This document shows, in pieces, positions 8,524 to 17,060 of a stretch of DNA of 64,000 nucleotides. This DNA is from Paenibacillus sacheonensis (GTDB lineage Bacteria; Bacillota; Bacilli; Paenibacillales; Paenibacillaceae). The notes beneath the pieces are model-generated. The model was given only the letters and a program-made list of their open reading frames with translations. It did not search any database and was not told the origin of the DNA. The position numbers were made by a program, and so were the translations under genes. The stretch covers positions 124,001 through 188,000 of the forward strand of contig NZ_JAAAMU010000013.1 of assembly GCF_009909195.1 (NCBI RefSeq), in the 5' to 3' direction. Position 1 is the first letter of the stretch. Each line of letters opens with the position of its first letter.

Positions 8524-8677
8524 ATTGCACTTCATTGCAAGCCATATCACTCCATCGCATCCTCGTCAGGACGGCAGCCTCGAACCAGTCAAAGCGAAAG
8601 CCCGGCTGCCATACGGCCAGCGGGCGCGGAAGAGCGTATAGAAGGCGCGCCGCGCGAGGCGGCACGATGCCGTTCAC
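8522..8677 (-). CDS. 51-aa ORF overlapping the GT2 stop (GTGA)
   Basis: The TGA of the glycosyltransferase gene (8676-8674) overlaps a GTG (8677-8675), and the GTG frame runs 51 codons to TAA 8524-8522, exactly at the terminator hairpin. The translation starts VNGIVPPRAARLLYALPRP and continues with a PGFRFDWFE segment; it reads like real protein. Two readings are possible: a coupled small gene, or a C-terminal extension of the glycosyltransferase reached by a frameshift or interrupted by a mutation. No good RBS is visible. Confidence 0.4.
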   Translation of the reverse strand: MNGIVPPRAARLLYALPRPLAVWQPGFRFDWFEAAVLTRMRWSDMACNEVQ

Positions 8678-9390
8678 CCCGGGAGCTGTGCGATAAGGGC
8701 ATCCATGAGATGAGCGTAACGCTGATTCACCATGCCCGCTTCGCCCAAGATCGTGTCGAAATGCCGGACGGTGCCCATTTGGGAATGGCGGCGGTAAATC
8801 GTGAGCGGCTCGTTCAAGTAATGAAAGTCGACGCGGGACAGCAGCACCCGGAGCCAAAAGTCGTAGTCATGCGTATACGGGAGACCGGAATTGAAGCCGC
8901 CTAAAGCGAGGAACAGCTCCTTGGTCATCATGATCGTGCAGCCGTTGACGGGACAGCCGTGGCGCATCGCTTGGATGAACGCCTTGGCGGAGGCGTACTT
9001 GACGCCCGCGGAATATTCCGTAATCGCGCCATATTCATTCATGATGTGGAAATCGGTATGACTGATTCGCGCTCCCGTGCTTTCCATAAACCCGACTTGT
9101 TTGGCAATCTTATCGGCTTGGAAGCGGTCGTCTGAGCTCAGCCAAGCGATGTACTTGCCGGAGGCCAGGCTAAAGCCGTGGTTCAGCGCGCTGCCCGTAC
9201 CGCCATTCGCTTTGCCGATATAGTTGATTCGCGATAGATAAGGGGCGATGACGTTCTGATGGAGGGTCGAGCCGTCGTCGATAACGATGATCTCGATGTT
9301 CGGATAGGTCTGGTAGAGTGCGCTCACGATCGCTTGATCGACATAGTGATCGTTATAGAACGGAATGATAATCGATACTTTTGGCAGCAT
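8674..9390 (-). CDS. glycosyltransferase family 2
   Basis: A 238-residue GT-A glycosyltransferase that moves a sugar from a nucleotide-sugar to an acceptor. VSIIIPFYND opens the fold, the nucleotide-binding VIDDGS is at about 36-41, and the metal-binding region is WLSSDD at 84-88; the THDYDFWLRVL element with E-P-L-T-I-Y-R-R is typical of polysaccharide GT2 enzymes. I start at ATG 9390, with GAGGTG 10 nt upstream, not at the far upstream ATG 9459. It is the second gene of an operon behind the GT4 gene, 102 nt apart. Acceptor and sugar are unknown. Confidence 0.85.
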   Translation of the reverse strand: MLPKVSIIIPFYNDHYVDQAIVSALYQTYPNIEIIVIDDGSTLHQNVIAPYLSRINYIGKANGGTGSALNHGFSLASGKYIAWLSSDDRFQADKIAKQVGFMESTGARISHTDFHIMNEYGAITEYSAGVKYASAKAFIQAMRHGCPVNGCTIMMTKELFLALGGFNSGLPYTHDYDFWLRVLLSRVDFHYLNEPLTIYRRHSQMGTVRHFDTILGEAGMVNQRYAHLMDALIAQLPG

Positions 9391-9492
9391 GATCGTGCAC
9401 CTCTTCGGAAGAATTTCTCTTGTTACTATATGGGGACAGGGGGAAGGCGGCACGGTCATTTGTTCCGTGGCACCGAACCATTCTTCGCGTGC

Positions 9493-10575
9493 CTAGGCAT
9501 GGACCCCGATGGCGGCCATCACGTTGCGGATATCGGCTGCATAGCGGGCAAGCGAGAAATGCGTCTGAATATGCTGCTGCGCCTGCAGGCTGATCAGATT
9601 GGCGAGCGGGCGGCTGTACAGGTACTCCTTCGCTTCCGTGACGGCTTCCTCGATGCTGCGGCTGTAGAAAAACTTGCCGGTTCGGTTATGCTCGATGAAA
9701 CAACGGACGCCGTCGGAATCCGTGGACAGCACGGGACAGCGGCAGCTCATCGCTTCGCCGACGGCATAGCCGAATCCTTCGGCATAAGAGGTCGATAGTA
9801 CCATGCCGCCGGAATCGCCGATCGCCGATAAGTAGTAAGGCATATGGTTGTGCGGAATGTTAGAGCGAATGACAAGCCGGGAACCAAGGTTCAGTTCGTG
9901 GACCAGCGCGTAAAATTTCTCCCGTTCGCCGGGCTCGGAGATCGTCGCGTCCTCGAACATCCACAGGAGAATATCAGGCCGTTCCGCTGCCAATTCGGCG
10001 GCGATGCGCAGGTAAAGCTGCCAGTTTTTGTTGTTCTCGAGCCGCCCGATCCAGCCGAGAATCGGAGCTCCCGTCGGGTTCAGCCACGGCGCGCTCTGAT
10101 GGGTAAACTGCTGCGTGTCGATCATGTTTTGAACGTAAAACCGCGGGAAATCGCTCAGATGCTGCTGAAACAGCTCCATCAGATGCGAGGTCGGCGGACT
10201 GATGACGCCTCTGGCATACATGCGGATGAACATGGAAGCGAAGGCGAGCGTCGAGGCGGCTTGTTCGCGCGTACCGAGTCCTTGAGCCTCATAGAGCATA
10301 GGTCCGCGGTATCCGAGCCCATACAGGCGCTGGAGCATGAGATGGTCGCAGATGACGACTACGGCATCGTACTGGCCGGCTTCGAGGACGTTCTTGATCT
10401 CGGAATCGTTATTGGTGACGAAATGCGGAATGCCCGACATGTTCTGCTGGCCTGCTCCCGGCCATAGATACAAGGCGTGAGCTTCGATGCCGGCAGCCCC
10501 TAACGCGTGATAACGCAGTCTGTTCAGCGTCTCGATTCCTCCGCTGGGCACGAAAAAAGTGAAAAGCAGCTTCAT
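9493..10575 (-). CDS. glycosyltransferase family 4 (GT-B fold)
   Basis: A 360-residue retaining glycosyltransferase. The N-domain has the glycine turn FVPSGGIETLNR for the acceptor side; the C-domain begins ILGWIGRLENNKNW and holds the nucleotide-sugar motif EGFGYAVGEAMSCRCPVL with the E-x7-E pair. GGGAGGAAG 8 nt upstream sets the ATG. It leads an operon with the GT2 gene and is divergent from the glycerol-1-phosphate dehydrogenase gene. The pair probably decorates a cell-surface glycan or glycoprotein; that role is inferred from gene types only. Confidence 0.85.
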   Translation of the reverse strand: MKLLFTFFVPSGGIETLNRLRYHALGAAGIEAHALYLWPGAGQQNMSGIPHFVTNNDSEIKNVLEAGQYDAVVVICDHLMLQRLYGLGYRGPMLYEAQGLGTREQAASTLAFASMFIRMYARGVISPPTSHLMELFQQHLSDFPRFYVQNMIDTQQFTHQSAPWLNPTGAPILGWIGRLENNKNWQLYLRIAAELAAERPDILLWMFEDATISEPGEREKFYALVHELNLGSRLVIRSNIPHNHMPYYLSAIGDSGGMVLSTSYAEGFGYAVGEAMSCRCPVLSTDSDGVRCFIEHNRTGKFFYSRSIEEAVTEAKEYLYSRPLANLISLQAQQHIQTHFSLARYAADIRNVMAAIGVHA

Positions 10576-10725
10576 GGCCTTCTTCCTCCCTAGTAAAGCA
10601 CGCTTACCGCTAGTTTATGTGCGACCGGAGCCGCCCGATTGGGTACTTGTCAGCCGGCAGTTGTAAGACTCCCAATTGCCCGGGTGTGGTAAAATGAAGA
10701 AATGAAGAAAGGGGACAGTGTCGCT

Positions 10726-11856
10726 ATGGACTTGAAAGCCACTTTGAACGAGATCAATACGCTTGCGGTAGAACGGCCGGAAGGCGTCGTCTATGCACCG
10801 ATCGTGATGGACGGCGTGCTGGAAGCGGGAGCGCTCGCGAAGGTCGGGCCGTATATCCGGGAGCGGGGCTTCGCCTCCGTCGCCCTCGTCGTCGACGAGC
10901 ATACGTGGGAAGCCGCCGGTGAACGGCTGGCCGGACTGCTTGCCGAGCATGGCATCGAATTTGCCGTCTGCCGTCTGAAGCCGAACGAACAGGGAGACGT
11001 GATCGCCGACGAGCGGACGATCGTGCAAGTGCTGCTGCAAACGCCAAAGCAAACGGAGGCGGTGTTAGCCGTCGGCTCGGGTACGATCAACGACGTGGTT
11101 CGTTTCGTCTGCCATCAGACGGGGCGCGCGTTCCTATCGGTTCCGACCGCGGCGTCAGTGGACGGCTTCACGTCCGTCGGGGCGCCGATTATCGTGGACG
11201 GATTCAAGCAGACGGTTCCGGCGATCGCGCCGGAGGCGATCTTTGCCGATCTGGACGTGCTCGCGGCCGCGCCGCAGCGAATGACGGCAGCGGGTTTCGC
11301 GGACATGCTGGGCAAATTCACTTCGCTGGCCGACTGGCGTTTCTCAAGCGAGATGGCAGGGGAGCATTTCTCTCCGCTCGCCTATGAGCTGACGGAACGC
11401 GCACTGCTGCGCTGCGTCGAGTCCGTGGACGAGATTGCGACGGGTTCCGTGCATGGCGTCGAAGTACTGATGGAGGCGCTGCTGCTGTCGGGCTGGTCGA
11501 TGCTGCTCGTGGGCCATTCGCGGCCGGCATCGGGCGGCGAGCATCATCTGTCGCATCATTGGGAAATGGCGTATTTGGCGGAAGGCCGCAGGCAGCTGCT
11601 GCACGGCGCCAAGGTCGGCGTCGCATCGGTGATGCTGGCGAAGCTGTACCGCGAGAAGCTGGGCGAGGCGTACCCTGACATTTTCGGCAAGCTGCCCGAG
11701 AGCAGTCAGCTCCAGGCATGGCTGCAGCGGGCCGGAGGGCCGGCCGAACCGAGTGAGATCGGTTTGACGGATGCTTTGATCGAGGCGGCGATGCGGGAGG
11801 CGCATGAGCTGCGCGACCGGTACACGGGGCTGAAGCATGTGGTGCTGAACGGCTAA
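10726..11856 (+). CDS. egsA: sn-glycerol-1-phosphate dehydrogenase (AraM/EgsA)
   Basis: Reduces dihydroxyacetone phosphate to sn-glycerol-1-phosphate with NAD(P)H. In Bacillus the product feeds heptaprenylglyceryl phosphate synthesis by PcrB. The protein, about 376 residues, belongs to the iron-type alcohol dehydrogenase fold: GSGTINDVVRF nucleotide loop, PTAASVDGFTS with the metal Asp, then a metal His in HGVEVLMEAL and another in GGEHHLSHHWEM. I prefer ATG 10726 after AAAGGGG (10708-10714); an in-frame ATG at 10702 would add eight residues. B. subtilis araM lies in the arabinose operon, but this copy is not near sugar genes. Confidence 0.85.
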   Translation: MDLKATLNEINTLAVERPEGVVYAPIVMDGVLEAGALAKVGPYIRERGFASVALVVDEHTWEAAGERLAGLLAEHGIEFAVCRLKPNEQGDVIADERTIVQVLLQTPKQTEAVLAVGSGTINDVVRFVCHQTGRAFLSVPTAASVDGFTSVGAPIIVDGFKQTVPAIAPEAIFADLDVLAAAPQRMTAAGFADMLGKFTSLADWRFSSEMAGEHFSPLAYELTERALLRCVESVDEIATGSVHGVEVLMEALLLSGWSMLLVGHSRPASGGEHHLSHHWEMAYLAEGRRQLLHGAKVGVASVMLAKLYREKLGEAYPDIFGKLPESSQLQAWLQRAGGPAEPSEIGLTDALIEAAMREAHELRDRYTGLKHVVLNG

Positions 11857-11866
11857 TACGGACGAC

Positions 11867-11914
11867 AAAAAAACCTTCAATGCCGCGCGTTCCATACGGC
11901 GTTGAAGGTTTTTT
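11867..11914. terminator. bidirectional terminator
   Basis: AAACCTTCAA and TTGAAGGTTT arms with CGCC/GGCG extension flank a short loop; A-run on the left and T-run on the right (11909-11914) let it stop transcription from both sides. It separates the convergent dehydrogenase and J-like membrane protein genes. Confidence 0.85.
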
Positions 11915-11922
11915 GCTGCGGC

Positions 11923-12837
11923 TTAGTGTTCCAGGTATTTGTCGATGAAGATAAATGCATTGTCCGGCCGCTTGGCATTGACGCGAATGCCGGCAATGTA
12001 TTCTTTGCCGATAACGGGAAGCTCCTTGACGAGCGGGCTGCCGGAAATATCGACGCCGTAGACGTGCTGCTCGGGGACATCCTCGGTCGAGGCCTTCAGA
12101 TCCTGCTCCGGCTTGTGGTTCTCGCCCAGCTTGGCGGCATTGTCGCCGTCAAGGGGAAGGAGGGAACCGTTTTGCGCCAGCTTCTCGAAGTTCAGCTTAT
12201 CCAAAATGTACACGTCCGCTTTGTTCATCATGAGGTCGATCATGCTCTTCTGAATGAGCGCTGAATCCTGCTCGCTCTTGAGCTCCGACGGCACGTAGGT
12301 GAAGAACGCCTCGACGCGCTGCCAGTCCGGGAACTGGGACAGGAACTTCGCCTCGAGCGGCTTCAGGTCGCTGACCGGATAGCTGCCATCCTGGCTGAAG
12401 TATTCGCCGTAGAAGGAGACGCTTACATCAATCGGCGGCAGCTTCGCGAGCTCCGCCAGCTTGTGCCGGTGGTCGACGTAGGCTTTGGTGCCGAAAATAA
12501 TGATGAGGACGAGGGCGATGGCGCCCAGCACATGGAATTTATAATAGCTGAAGAAATGGTCGAACTTCTGTGCGGAACCGGCCATCCCCTTGTATTTGCC
12601 GTAGGCAGCGGAATTGAACTGCTCCAGCGTCTTCTTCTCGTCGTGCTCCAAAATCAGCTTGTACGCCTTGTTGATCTCTTCCAGGCTGAGCGTCTGGTCG
12701 TTCGGCTGCTCCGAACCTTCGCGCTGCCGGCTCGAGCGCTCCCGGCGAATCAGCAGAAAATAACGCTTCTCGACATCTTCCTTCGCTGCGCCTTCAGGCA
12801 GGCCGAGCAGCTCGTAAGCCTTCTTCAGTTCATCCAT
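11923..12837 (-). CDS. membrane protein with degenerate J-like domain
   Basis: A 304-residue protein. Residues 1-70 look like a DnaJ J-domain (AYELLGL, EDVEKRYFLLIRR, EEINKAYKLIL) but the HPD tripeptide needed to stimulate DnaK is missing; the loop instead holds a charged RERSSRQREGSEQ stretch. One transmembrane helix (FHVLGAIALVLIIIFG, about 108-125) leads to an outside domain of about 175 residues with no known motif. The reverse-strand promoter at 12878-12907 serves it alone. Function is unknown; a cytoplasmic protein-binding module linked to an extracytoplasmic sensor is one guess. Confidence 0.7.
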   Translation of the reverse strand: MDELKKAYELLGLPEGAAKEDVEKRYFLLIRRERSSRQREGSEQPNDQTLSLEEINKAYKLILEHDEKKTLEQFNSAAYGKYKGMAGSAQKFDHFFSYYKFHVLGAIALVLIIIFGTKAYVDHRHKLAELAKLPPIDVSVSFYGEYFSQDGSYPVSDLKPLEAKFLSQFPDWQRVEAFFTYVPSELKSEQDSALIQKSMIDLMMNKADVYILDKLNFEKLAQNGSLLPLDGDNAAKLGENHKPEQDLKASTEDVPEQHVYGVDISGSPLVKELPVIGKEYIAGIRVNAKRPDNAFIFIDKYLEH

Positions 12838-12877
12838 GACGGGCTACCTTCGCTTTCTATAGGTTCGTATAGGTTCT

Positions 12878-12907
12878 AGTATACCGCCTTTGTACACGAA
12901 GGGACAA
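12878..12907 (-). promoter_or_regulatory. sigma-A-type promoter of the J-like gene
   Basis: On the reverse strand TTGTCC (12907-12902) and TATACT (12883-12878) are 18 bp apart, about 40 bp before the start codon at 12837. Confidence 0.6.
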
Positions 12908-13013
12908 CTTTCAATCAATGGTTGTCGTGAAGATGCGGCATCGGCTGACGGAGATGACGAACAGACCCGCAGCATGTCGCCGTGGGTCCGTTTCTTCATT
13001 GGGGTATCCTGAC

Positions 13014-14006
<993 letters not shown>

Positions 14007-14264
14007 CTACTTCAACTCCTTAGTATCAGGGTTTAAGACCTGGTCATAATTTATGTTAAAACCAACGTACACCTTTTTTTCATTTCTGTCTATAGTCATG
14101 CCGTTCGTTTTCCCGTTTGCAATTACGGAACCCTTAATTAGGTAGGGTACGCAATAGCCCGCTATATTAATCCAAACGGTGGCAGTCACGACGATGATTC
14201 GCGAAAAGGGGGGCGAATGAATGACTTCGGATATCGATATTCCAATGGCATGCAACGTAACCAA
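14007..14264 (-). CDS. possible short ORF or gene remnant before fabH
   Basis: An 85-codon reverse frame ends exactly at 14007, next to the fabH start. The C-terminal half (GKTNGMTIDRNEKKVYVGFN, then NPDTKELK) looks like a protein and is AT-rich; the N-terminal part overlaps the decayed MarR gene on the other strand and is probably chance. No RBS was found. I take it as a weak candidate, perhaps the tail of an older gene. Confidence 0.25.
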   Translation of the reverse strand: MVTLHAIGISISEVIHSPPFSRIIVVTATVWINIAGYCVPYLIKGSVIANGKTNGMTIDRNEKKVYVGFNINYDQVLNPDTKELK

Positions 14265-14502
14265 ATTAAGACGCGCGCAGCGTCATCTTACGCGTCTCTA
14301 CGATGCTTGCTTGGCAGAGTCGGGGGCGGGGTGGAGAGCGACACAATTCGGCATTCTGGGTTATTGAGCCCAGGCCGAATTCGAAGAACAGTTCGGCGCC
14401 GCTCAGGCAAAGGCCTTGAGGGATATGATGGAGGACGTTGCTAGTCTTTCCTACAGCATGATGGCCACGTTCAAATCGACCCTGTCAAATACGGGCATAT
14501 AA
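14221..14502 (+). pseudogene. MarR-family regulator, decayed (core deleted)
   Basis: ATG 14221 after AAGGGGGG (14206-14213) starts CNVTKLRRAQRHLTRLYD and ends at RATQFGILGY, the normal N-terminal helices of a MarR repressor. A TGA (14365-14367) follows, and the same frame then continues with AQAEFEEQFGAAQAKALRDM, the normal C-terminal dimer helix, to TAA 14500-14502. Only 93 codons remain against about 150 in the family; the missing middle is the recognition helix and wing. An in-frame deletion plus a stop therefore removed the DNA-binding core. The likely former target is the MFS gene downstream. Confidence 0.65.
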
Positions 14503-14661
14503 GACTATATGATCGTCGGATGCTTCTTAAAGCTTCTCCAAGCAGGACATACTAAGGCAGTCTTAATACCTGAAGTTAGCCGCCGCGCTTCGAGCAGGAA
14601 CGCGATAAAGCAAAACGATTCAATTCACATGATCTTACCTATGAAAGGATGAACCGTCGGA

Positions 14662-15831
14662 ATGAAAAGAATGCTGTTCGTCCTGCTTATTATGTCCATC
14701 GGAGCGACGTACATTTCCTCGTTGTTTCCCGTGTATGGCGAGCATTATAAGCTTAGCAGTTTGGAAATCACGATCTTGTTTGCCGTATATGCAGCGGTTC
14801 TGCTGCCGACATTGCTGGTCGTGGGGGCCAGAGGGAGCTATTGGGGATTGAAGAAGGTGCTGCGTTGCAGCATATGGATCTCCATCGCCTCCACGGTGCT
14901 CTTTATCGTCAGCACGAACGTCTGGATGCTCTATGCATCGCGGATTTTGGAAGGCATCGCCTACGGCGCCTTCACGGGCGTGGCGAGCGCTTTTCTGTTG
15001 AAACAAACCGCCAAGGAAAAAATAGGGACCGCGCTTAAATTATCCGGCATCATCGTGAATTTCGGATTCGGCTTGGGACCCGCCGTCTCGGGTTTAATCG
15101 TGCAATACCTGCATGTGCAGCCGCTTCGCCTGCCTTTTTGGATCCTGTTCGCCTTATTGGTCATTTCCTTGACGGTGCTGGAGCTGCTTCCGAAGCACGA
15201 AGATCCGAATGCGCGCAGGAACAAAATCTCGCTGGGGATTCCGCACGCTATGCGGTCGCAGTTCTGGTCGTTTATCGGCCTTCCGATCTTCACCGTGTTT
15301 ACGCTGGGCGGCGTCGTGTTCTCGCTCATTCCTACTTTCGTAAAGCATGTGCTTCACAGCAGCAATCTCTCGATATCGGGACTGATGATTCTCCTGCTGC
15401 TGGGCGGAGGGGCACTGATGCAGTTCTTCCCATGGCCTCGTCATCCCGTTACGCGAATGCGTAGCAGCATTCTGGCGCTTGCCGTCGGATCGTGGCTGAT
15501 CGCGTTTTCCGGGCAGACCGAGAGCTTGCCATTGCTCTGGGCCGGGATATTCGTTCAAGGCATCGGCGCCGGATGGACGTTTCAAGTCGGATTGCGGTTT
15601 GCGGGACAGCTGTCGAAGCCGGAAGAGCGTTCGCTCGTCATATCGGCGTTTTATATGTGCGCGTACGCCGGGTTTATCGTTCCTCCGGTTGTCGTAGGCG
15701 TGTTGACGAAGTTCTTTGCGTTGAATACGACGCTTGTCATTATCAATTTGGTCGCCGTACCGATCGTGGTCTACATGTTGATTTACTCCGTCTCGTTCCA
15801 ACGGTATTATGCGAAGCTTACATCCCGTTAA
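14662..15831 (+). CDS. MFS transporter
   Basis: A 389-residue, 12-helix major facilitator. The first helix is MLFVLLIMSIGATYISSLF; the loop 2-3 motif A is weak (GSYWGLKKVL); helix 5 holds GFGLGPAVSG, a motif C-like element of drug/proton antiporters. GAAAGGATGA lies upstream of the ATG. The decayed MarR gene 160 bp upstream suggests it was once repressed by MarR and now may be constitutive. It could export an antimicrobial or metabolite; the cargo is not predictable. Confidence 0.75.
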   Translation: MKRMLFVLLIMSIGATYISSLFPVYGEHYKLSSLEITILFAVYAAVLLPTLLVVGARGSYWGLKKVLRCSIWISIASTVLFIVSTNVWMLYASRILEGIAYGAFTGVASAFLLKQTAKEKIGTALKLSGIIVNFGFGLGPAVSGLIVQYLHVQPLRLPFWILFALLVISLTVLELLPKHEDPNARRNKISLGIPHAMRSQFWSFIGLPIFTVFTLGGVVFSLIPTFVKHVLHSSNLSISGLMILLLLGGGALMQFFPWPRHPVTRMRSSILALAVGSWLIAFSGQTESLPLLWAGIFVQGIGAGWTFQVGLRFAGQLSKPEERSLVISAFYMCAYAGFIVPPVVVGVLTKFFALNTTLVIINLVAVPIVVYMLIYSVSFQRYYAKLTSR

Positions 15832-16019
15832 GAAACGACCTAAGCGGCCGTAGATTGCGGCCCTATCGGTCCGGGGAGTCATTGTTCGTGAGGATTTTTC
15901 TTCGGGCTGCAATAGCGGGCAAAGCATGGACACGGGAATAACTTGGGCGAGAAGAGAGAAAAGTGCCTTCCTTGGGTAATCATAACGTAAAACGTCATGT
16001 ACCTAGGGAGGAACCGCTT

Positions 16020-16853
16020 ATGCAATGGAAAGGGAGAAGGGCAAGCGCCAACGTCGAGGATCGCCGCGGAATGGGCGGCAAGACGGTAATCGGCGGCGGC
16101 ATCGGCTCTATCGTTATCGTGCTGCTGGTCGTCCTGCTCGGCGGCAACCCCGGGGATTTATTGAACGGCATCACGGGCTCCGATACGGGGACGCCGTACG
16201 AAGAGACGGCGCAGGACAAAGAGCTGGCCCAATTCGTGTCCGTCGTGCTGGCCGACACCGAGGATGTATGGACGGACATCTTCCGGAAGGAAGGGCTGAC
16301 CTACGAGAAACCGGTGCTCGTTCTTTATTCGGGAAGCGTCGATTCGGCGTGCGGTTCGGCATCGTCGGCCGTCGGTCCGTTCTACTGCCCGGGCGACCAT
16401 AAGCTCTACATCGATCTGAGCTTCTACGACGAACTTCAGAATCGCTTTCATGCCGCGGGCGATTTCGCCATGGCCTACGTCATTGCCCATGAAGTCGGCC
16501 ATCACGTGCAGACGCTGCTCGGCAGCGGGGAAGATTCCCGGCCGGGCCGAAATGCGACCAAGGCGCAGACCAATGCGTTCTCCGTGCGGTATGAGCTGCA
16601 GGCGGATTATTTTGCGGGCGTATGGGCGAAGCAGGAGCAAGGGAAGCAGCTGCTGGACAAAGGCGACGTCGATGAAGCGTTAACGGCGGCGAGCGCGGTG
16701 GGCGACGATGCGATCCAGAAAGCGGCGCAAGGTTATGTCGTGCCCGAGAGCTTCACGCACGGTACGTCGGAGCAGCGGAAGCGATGGTTCACCAAAGGGC
16801 TCGCGACCGGTACGGTTGAGGGCGGGGACACCTTCCACGCGGGCAATCTGTAA
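16020..16853 (+). CDS. YpfJ-type neutral zinc metallopeptidase
   Basis: A 277-residue membrane-anchored protein. The N-terminus is basic (QWKGRRASANVEDRRG) and is followed by a single helix (IGSIVIVLLVVLLGG) and an outside catalytic domain. Zinc ligands are HEVGHH at 157-162 and the later Glu of the ELQADYFAGVW element; the C-terminal FTHGTSEQRKRWF is also conserved in the family named after E. coli YpfJ. Substrates are unknown. I start at ATG 16020, with GGGAGG 11 nt upstream, rather than 15963. A terminator follows at 16886. Confidence 0.85.
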   Translation: MQWKGRRASANVEDRRGMGGKTVIGGGIGSIVIVLLVVLLGGNPGDLLNGITGSDTGTPYEETAQDKELAQFVSVVLADTEDVWTDIFRKEGLTYEKPVLVLYSGSVDSACGSASSAVGPFYCPGDHKLYIDLSFYDELQNRFHAAGDFAMAYVIAHEVGHHVQTLLGSGEDSRPGRNATKAQTNAFSVRYELQADYFAGVWAKQEQGKQLLDKGDVDEALTAASAVGDDAIQKAAQGYVVPESFTHGTSEQRKRWFTKGLATGTVEGGDTFHAGNL

Positions 16854-16885
16854 CTGCTGCCCGGTCGGAACAAAGCAGGGGCAAG

Positions 16886-16925
16886 CAGCGCCGGATCCTT
16901 CAAGGATTCGGCGCTGTTTCTATTT
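16886..16925 (+). terminator. intrinsic terminator after the metallopeptidase gene
   Basis: CAGCGCCGGATCC (16886-16898) pairs with GGATTCGGCGCTG (16904-16916), one mismatch, followed by TTTCTATTT. Confidence 0.7.
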
Positions 16926-17060
16926 GCCTCGTTTGCGGATCTCATTTTTTGCGCTGTCGGTGCGATTCCTGCTAAACCTATTCGCTTAAAATAGGTACAA
17001 TGGGTAAAGGGGATGCAGGAACAGCCAAGCTCCAATTCATGCAAGAGGAGAGGGATCACG

